From contig CAJMPM010000033.1 in NCBI GenBank assembly GCA_905215225.1, positions 1 to 10,852 on the forward strand: a stretch of DNA of 10,852 bases. Reading direction: 5' to 3'. Below the pieces are notes generated by a model. It had not been told where the DNA came from. It ran no database searches and was given only the letters and a program-made list of their open reading frames with translations. Every line of letters begins with the position of its first letter. The stretch's first letter is position 1. A program made the position numbers and the translations under genes. This stretch comes from an uncultured bacterium. Lineage in GTDB: Bacteria; Actinomycetota; Coriobacteriia; Coriobacteriales; Coriobacteriaceae. This document shows positions 8,292 to 10,852 of this stretch, piece by piece.

Positions 8292-8804
8292 TTACAGCCC
8301 CAGGCTCTGCTCGGTGGCGGCGCAGGTGAGCTCGCCGTGTTTAACGCCGCGCAGGCCCAGCAGACGGTCAGCCAGCTCGTAGACACGCTCGCCGCGACCC
8401 TTAAGTGCCAGAATCTCCAAACAGTTGTGGTGATCCAGATGCACGTGCATGGTCGATACGATCTCGTCGGTGTAGTCGTGCTGCACCTCGTCCAGGCGGC
8501 GCGTCAGGTCGCCGGTATGGTGGTCGTAGATCATGGTGAGCGACCCGATAACATGCTCATCGGGCGTGCGCATCTGCTCTTTGGCGATCGAGGCGCGAAT
8601 CAGGTCGCGCACGGCCTCGGATCGGTTGGCCACGTCGCCGCGGCGCGCGATCTGTTCGTCAAAACGGCGCAGCAGGTCGTCGGGTGCGGTAACCGAAAAA
8701 CGGACCAGCTCGGAGCCGGAGCCACTACAGTGGCAGCCCGCGTCACCGTCCGCCCCGTGCGGATGCTCGTGCTCGTACCCGCAGCCGTGCTCGTGTTCGG
8801 CCAC
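8292..8804 (-). CDS. nikR: Nickel-responsive regulator NikR with His/Cys-rich N-terminal extension
   Basis: NikR is a tetrameric repressor that binds DNA when Ni(II) is bound. The ribbon-helix-helix domain spans about 34-75, with VRFSVTAPDDLL and NRSEAVRDLIR. The ACT-like nickel domain spans about 85-165. Aligned with E. coli NikR, all four square-planar ligands are present: H109, H120, H122 and C128 (E. coli H76, H87, H89, C95), with identical spacing. The wording YDHHTGDL and LRGVKHG matches the Helicobacter/E. coli family. Unusual is the 33-residue tail ahead of the RHH domain, with H4, H6, H12, H14, H16, H25 and C8, C24, C26. No alternative start exists between the GTG at 8804 and the core, so the tail is probably translated. 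The start lies 1 nt after the upstream stop (TAAGGTG), with no clear Shine-Dalgarno, suggesting translational coupling. Confidence 0.93.
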   Translation of the reverse strand: MAEHEHGCGYEHEHPHGADGDAGCHCSGSGSELVRFSVTAPDDLLRRFDEQIARRGDVANRSEAVRDLIRASIAKEQMRTPDEHVIGSLTMIYDHHTGDLTRRLDEVQHDYTDEIVSTMHVHLDHHNCLEILALKGRGERVYELADRLLGLRGVKHGELTCAATEQSLGL

Positions 8805-8805
8805 C

Positions 8806-9054
8806 TTACACCAGCTTCACGGAGCCGACGGAGTTGTGGTCGGCCTCGATGGCCTCCTCGTAGCCCTCGAGTGCGTCGTGGGCCTCGTGCAGCGCAGCCA
8901 TGGCGGCCTCGAGCTTGGCGCCGATGCGCTCCATGTCAAAATTCTCGGTCGCATGCAGCAGCTGATGGCTCCACTCGTGAGCGAGCTCGATGGTGTCGTC
9001 GACCTGCTTGACGCTCATGGCAAGCTGGCTCATGTTCATTCCAACATCATGCAT
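8806..9054 (-). CDS. Small helical His/Met-rich protein of unknown function, first gene of the nikR-hyp operon
   Basis: I do not recognise a family. The 82-aa product is predicted almost entirely helical: amphipathic, Ala/Glu/Leu-rich stretches with no glycine break from about 9 to 62, no signal peptide and no membrane segment. H26, H30 and H34 are spaced i, i+4, i+8 around W28 and would line one helix face. A second His pair (H56, H59) lies in the next helix, and five Met fall in the first 41 residues after the start (6, 8, 13, 41 plus M1), with M52 beyond. A helical hairpin with facing histidines is plausible. A strong AAGGAG sits 7 nt before the ATG at 9054. The stop lies 1 nt before the nikR GTG, so the two are made together. 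A metal-binding or NikR-partner role is inferred only from context and composition. Confidence 0.85.
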   Translation of the reverse strand: MHDVGMNMSQLAMSVKQVDDTIELAHEWSHQLLHATENFDMERIGAKLEAAMAALHEAHDALEGYEEAIEADHNSVGSVKLV

Positions 9055-9086
9055 GGGAAATCTCCTTTTGTATGGGGCAGTTCAGT

Positions 9087-9122
9087 GGTTCAGATTTTAC
9101 TACGCCCGCTCTGCGCGCAGTT
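9087..9122 (-). promoter_or_regulatory. Candidate promoter/operator of the nikR-hyp operon
   Basis: On the minus strand a TAAAAT box (9099-9094) lies about 40 nt before the first start codon. No convincing -35 hexamer is found at 16-18 nt. Where one would fall there is a perfect 10-bp palindrome CTGCGCGCAG (9111-9120), which could be an operator for an activator or repressor. The classical E. coli NikR operator (GTATGA-N16-TCATAC) was not found here. Confidence is low for the exact boxes, higher that the operon promoter lies in 9055-9131. Confidence 0.35.
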
Positions 9123-9164
9123 ACATAAGAAAACGGGTACGAGTCTGTGCGACCCGCACCCGTT
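9122..9164 (-). terminator. Rho-independent terminator of trxA (minus strand)
   Basis: The arms 9151-9164 and 9132-9145 form a 14-bp stem with a 5-nt loop. Read on the minus strand, the two non-Watson-Crick positions are G-U wobbles and the stem runs straight into TTTTCTT. Read on the plus strand, the same two positions are A-C mismatches and no T-run follows. The structure is thus built for minus-strand transcripts. It lies 121 nt past the trxA stop and just before the nikR-hyp promoter, insulating the two units. Confidence 0.8.
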
Positions 9165-9285
9165 CACTGGGGGCTGTTTGTGACTACCATACTATCCGCG
9201 GTTGCACTCGATGCATTCAGAAGTCCGGCGAGCGGCGTAAAAGCGCTCATGGACGGCAGGCAGACGGCAACATGTAACAAGCGTA

Positions 9286-9606
9286 TTACAGATGCTTCTC
9301 CAGCAGCGCCTGCAGCCTCGCCTTGGGCAGAGCGCCAACCGAGCGGTCGACCTCCTCGCCGTTCTTAAACACGATCAGCGTGGGGATGCTCATGACGCCA
9401 TACTTCATGGCCAGGTCCTGGTTGTCGTCGACGTTGCATTTGGCGACGGCGAGTTTGCCGGCCAGCTCGTCGGCCACTTCGTCAACAATGGGCGAGAGCG
9501 AGCGGCAGGGACCGCACCACGGTGCCCAAAAATCAACCAGCACGGGAAGGCTGCCGTTAACGACGGAATCGAAGTTCTCGGGGGTAATCTGCTTAATGTC
9601 AGCCAT
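9286..9606 (-). CDS. trxA: Thioredoxin
   Basis: Small cytosolic dithiol-disulfide oxidoreductase of the standard thioredoxin fold, 106 aa. The redox motif WCGPC is in the classical FWAPWCGPCR setting at about 28-37, with the cis-proline loop (SIPTL) at about 73-77 and VFKNGEEVDRSVGALPK near the C-terminus, all canonical. The frame is open upstream to 9690, but the GGAGG at 9616-9612 lies 5 nt before the ATG at 9606 and fits the normal N-terminus (MADIKQIT), so this start is chosen. It is monocistronic, with its own terminator. Its link to the hyp genes is by position only. Confidence 0.96.
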   Translation of the reverse strand: MADIKQITPENFDSVVNGSLPVLVDFWAPWCGPCRSLSPIVDEVADELAGKLAVAKCNVDDNQDLAMKYGVMSIPTLIVFKNGEEVDRSVGALPKARLQALLEKHL

Positions 9607-9624
9607 GGTGACCTCCATAATGCG

Positions 9625-9641
9625 ACGCGGCTCGGCCGCGT
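9625..9641 (-). promoter_or_regulatory. Stem-loop in the trxA 5' leader
   Basis: A perfect 7-bp inverted repeat (ACGCGGC/GCCGCGT) with a 3-nt loop lies 8 nt upstream of the trxA Shine-Dalgarno. It may stabilise the mRNA or influence ribosome access. No sequence evidence decides between these, and it could be chance at this GC content. Confidence 0.35.
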
Positions 9642-9660
9642 AAAACTCAGTACGACCGTG

Positions 9661-9689
9661 CTTATACCCAGCCGCCCGCAAAGCAACCA
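9661..9689 (-). promoter_or_regulatory. Candidate trxA promoter
   Basis: On the minus strand TATAAG (9666-9661) matches five of six -10 positions. A weak -35 (TGGTTG, 9689-9684) sits 17 nt upstream. The transcript would have a leader of about 50 nt carrying the 9625-9641 stem-loop. Confidence 0.4.
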
Positions 9690-9701
9690 CTCGCGGGCGG
9701 C
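9671..9701. promoter_or_regulatory. GC-rich dyad between divergent trxA and the 191-aa gene
   Basis: Perfect 9-bp inverted repeat (GCCGCCCGC/GCGGGCGGC) separated by 13 nt. It spans the -35 regions of both divergent promoters, so it may be a shared operator. On the plus strand it is directly followed by TCTTTTATA, so it also looks like an intrinsic terminator, although no plus-strand gene ends here. It could stop antisense transcripts coming out of the trxA locus. Confidence 0.5.
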
Positions 9702-9708
9702 TCTTTTA

Positions 9709-9714
9709 TATAAT
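9709..9714 (+). promoter_or_regulatory. Perfect TATAAT -10 box of the divergent gene
   Basis: Exact consensus TATAAT, 28 nt before the ATG at 9743. No good -35 at 16-18 nt; that position falls in the dyad at 9671-9701, suggesting factor-dependent expression. The box overlaps an in-frame ATG at 9713, which argues against that codon as the start. Confidence 0.55.
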
Positions 9715-9742
9715 GGTGGGCACGCAAACGATTGGAGAGCGC

Positions 9743-10318
9743 ATGCCCACGTCACAAAGCCAGAAAAAAGAAGCCATCGCCCAGGCGACCGAGCAGGAGC
9801 TCGCATCGCTCGCGGGCCGCGGCGTGCGTATCGCAGGAAATGCGTGCTCGCCGATTGTGCTGGTAAAAGGTGATTTAGACGATGCCGAGCGTGCGGGCGG
9901 TGAGCTGGCTGCCGGTCCGGACGGTGCTGCGCTGCGCAAAGCGCTCGGCGCCATCGGCTACGCGCCAGAGGATTTTTGCGTGCTGGCAAGTGTTGCCGGC
10001 GCGGGCGATGGGACGGTTGCGACAGGCGAGGGCCTGCCGTGCGAGCTGTTCCGCGAGGCGCTCGAGGCCTTGGACCCAGAGGCGGTCTTGCTGTTGGACG
10101 ATCGCGCGGCCGATACCATGCGCGAGACCTATGCCGACATGCTCGTGGCAATCGACGACTTCGATACCGCCATGCTCAAGCCCGGCTTGGTCGCCCATGT
10201 GCAGGGTCGCCGCGTGCTCGCGCTCGACGGTTTTGAGGCGGCGCTCACTGACAAAGCCGCCAAGCAGCGCATGTGGGCATACATCAAGCAGCTGACCCCG
10301 GCAGCCGCGCCGCTGTAG
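9743..10318 (+). CDS. Hypothetical protein, possible degenerate uracil-DNA-glycosylase-fold protein
   Basis: 191 aa, no signal peptide or membrane span. No confident family by eye, but the order of motifs resembles family 4/5 uracil-DNA glycosylases: a hydrophobic strand with a Gly turn (VLVKGDLDD, 39-47, where active enzymes have GEAPG), a GPDGAALRKALGAIGY segment (58-73) like the G-x-L-L-x-x-x-L-x-x-x-G helix, a strand (FCVLASV), a strand-plus-helix VLLLDDRAADTM (about 115-126), and a final RVLALDGFEAAL...KQRMWAYIKQL (157-184) like the HPS-x-LLR...K-x-x-x-W-x-x-L end. The catalytic acid motif and the HPS histidine are missing, so glycosylase activity is unlikely. The start at 9743 has GGAG 5 nt upstream. 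An in-frame ATG at 9713 overlaps the -10 box and is rejected. Confidence 0.8.
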   Translation: MPTSQSQKKEAIAQATEQELASLAGRGVRIAGNACSPIVLVKGDLDDAERAGGELAAGPDGAALRKALGAIGYAPEDFCVLASVAGAGDGTVATGEGLPCELFREALEALDPEAVLLLDDRAADTMRETYADMLVAIDDFDTAMLKPGLVAHVQGRRVLALDGFEAALTDKAAKQRMWAYIKQLTPAAAPL

Positions 10319-10378
10319 CGGACCGGAGCCGGCAAGGCGGTCCTGACGGGTCGAGCGCGGCGCCGACTTGTCGCGCCC

Positions 10379-10852
10379 TTACATCACGGCGCGAAGCTCA
10401 AACCGGTCGCCGTTGATGCGAAACTGGCAGTTGCCGTTCATGCGTTCGACGGCAAGCTTAATGCTCTTGGTTCCAAAGCCGTGTCCGGTGTGCCCGGCTA
10501 CGGGCATGCCGTCGACCATGCGCGGCGGGCGCCCAAACGTGTTGGAGACCAAAAGGAGCAGTTGCCCGTCCTCGCAACGCAGGTCCAGATCGACAAATCG
10601 CTTGCCCTGGGGAGCGGCGCTTGCGGCGACGATGGCGTTGTCCAGGGCGTTTGAGAGCACGCTAAACAGATCGACGTCGGCTACATGGACGCTCTCGGGC
10701 ACGGCAGCGCGCAAATCGGCGGTGATGCCGTTTCGGTTGATATCGGAGCTAAATGACGAAAGCACGATATTGACCGTGTCGTTGGCGCAGTAGCGGCGCA
10801 CGGCGGTGCGGGCGTTCGTCTCGCAGAGCTCGTCGATGCGCTCGAGTGCCTC
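10379..10852 (-). CDS. GHKL sensor histidine kinase, C-terminal part (AgrC/ComD type), truncated by window edge
   Basis: The frame is open to the right edge; 157 residues are visible. It begins in the dimerisation helix region (EALERIDELCETN), followed by RRYCANDTVNIVLSSF, which corresponds to the 'YC-N-x-x-VN-x-x-L' segment before the ATPase domain in AgrC-like kinases. The N box is NALDNAIVAA and the Gly-rich G2 box is GHGFGTKSIKLAVERMNG. Both are features of the GHKL domain of peptide-sensing kinases. The membrane sensor half and the partner LytTR-type regulator would lie beyond 10852. It is convergent with the 191-aa gene. The GTG at 10801 is an internal codon, not the start. Confidence 0.88.
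   Translation of the reverse strand, partial: EALERIDELCETNARTAVRRYCANDTVNIVLSSFSSDINRNGITADLRAAVPESVHVADVDLFSVLSNALDNAIVAASAAPQGKRFVDLDLRCEDGQLLLLVSNTFGRPPRMVDGMPVAGHTGHGFGTKSIKLAVERMNGNCQFRINGDRFELRAVM

Noticed and set aside
9070..9192. GTATGG (9070-9075) and CCATAC (9187-9192) as a NikR operator
   Set aside because: The half-sites are over 110 nt apart instead of 16 and lie on either side of the trxA terminator.
10320..10343. GGACCG/CGGTCC inverted repeat between the 191-aa gene and the kinase
   Set aside because: Only a 6-bp stem with a 12-nt loop and no T-run on either strand. It may help termination but is weak at this GC content.
1..10852. CRISPR array, IS element, tRNA, integrase or defence genes
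   Set aside because: No spaced direct repeats, transposase motifs, tRNA-like cloverleaf or recombinase seen by eye on either strand. The window reads as ordinary chromosomal backbone.

Overview
The window looks like chromosome from a high-GC member of the Coriobacteriia (Actinomycetota), most likely Collinsella or a close relative. This rests on GC-rich codon use, the type of cell-surface protein at the left end (C-terminal membrane anchor with a short basic tail, no sortase motif) and gut-anaerobe content: hydrogenase maturation, NikR and an AgrC/ComD-type kinase. The genus is an inference; no rRNA or other marker is present.

Layout. (1) 2-3019 (+): the 3' part of a large surface protein with a beta-helix-like start, an Ig-like middle, an alpha/alpha-toroid (prenyltransferase/intrinsic-factor-like) domain and a C-terminal membrane anchor. 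It converges on the next block across a strong hairpin (3072-3110). (2) 9054 down to 3201 (-): one six-gene operon, transcribed in the order 82-aa protein, nikR, hypF, hypC, hypD, hypE. (3) 9606 down to 9286 (-): trxA, separated from the operon by a minus-strand terminator. (4) 9743-10318 (+): a divergent 191-aa protein, possibly a degenerate uracil-DNA-glycosylase-fold protein, sharing a short GC-rich regulatory region with trxA. (5) 10852 down to 10379 (-): the C-terminal half of a GHKL sensor kinase running off the right edge.

How the genes work together. HypF, HypE, HypC and HypD form the complete branch that builds and delivers the Fe(CN)2CO group of [NiFe]-hydrogenase. HypF makes the carbamoyl adenylate, HypE turns its own C-terminal cysteine into thiocyanate, and the HypC-HypD complex assembles the iron centre. 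NikR is the nickel-responsive repressor and lies in the same operon, so the cluster probably senses the metal its product needs. HypA, HypB, any hydrogenase subunit and any nickel transporter are absent from the window.

Most interesting part. The two genes at the head of the operon are both metal-suggestive. The 82-aa helical protein has a His ladder (positions 26, 30 and 34), and NikR carries an unusual His/Cys-rich N-terminal tail in front of an otherwise canonical repressor. Together they suggest an undescribed nickel-handling or nickel-sensing variant attached to hydrogenase maturation. This is inference, not demonstrated.
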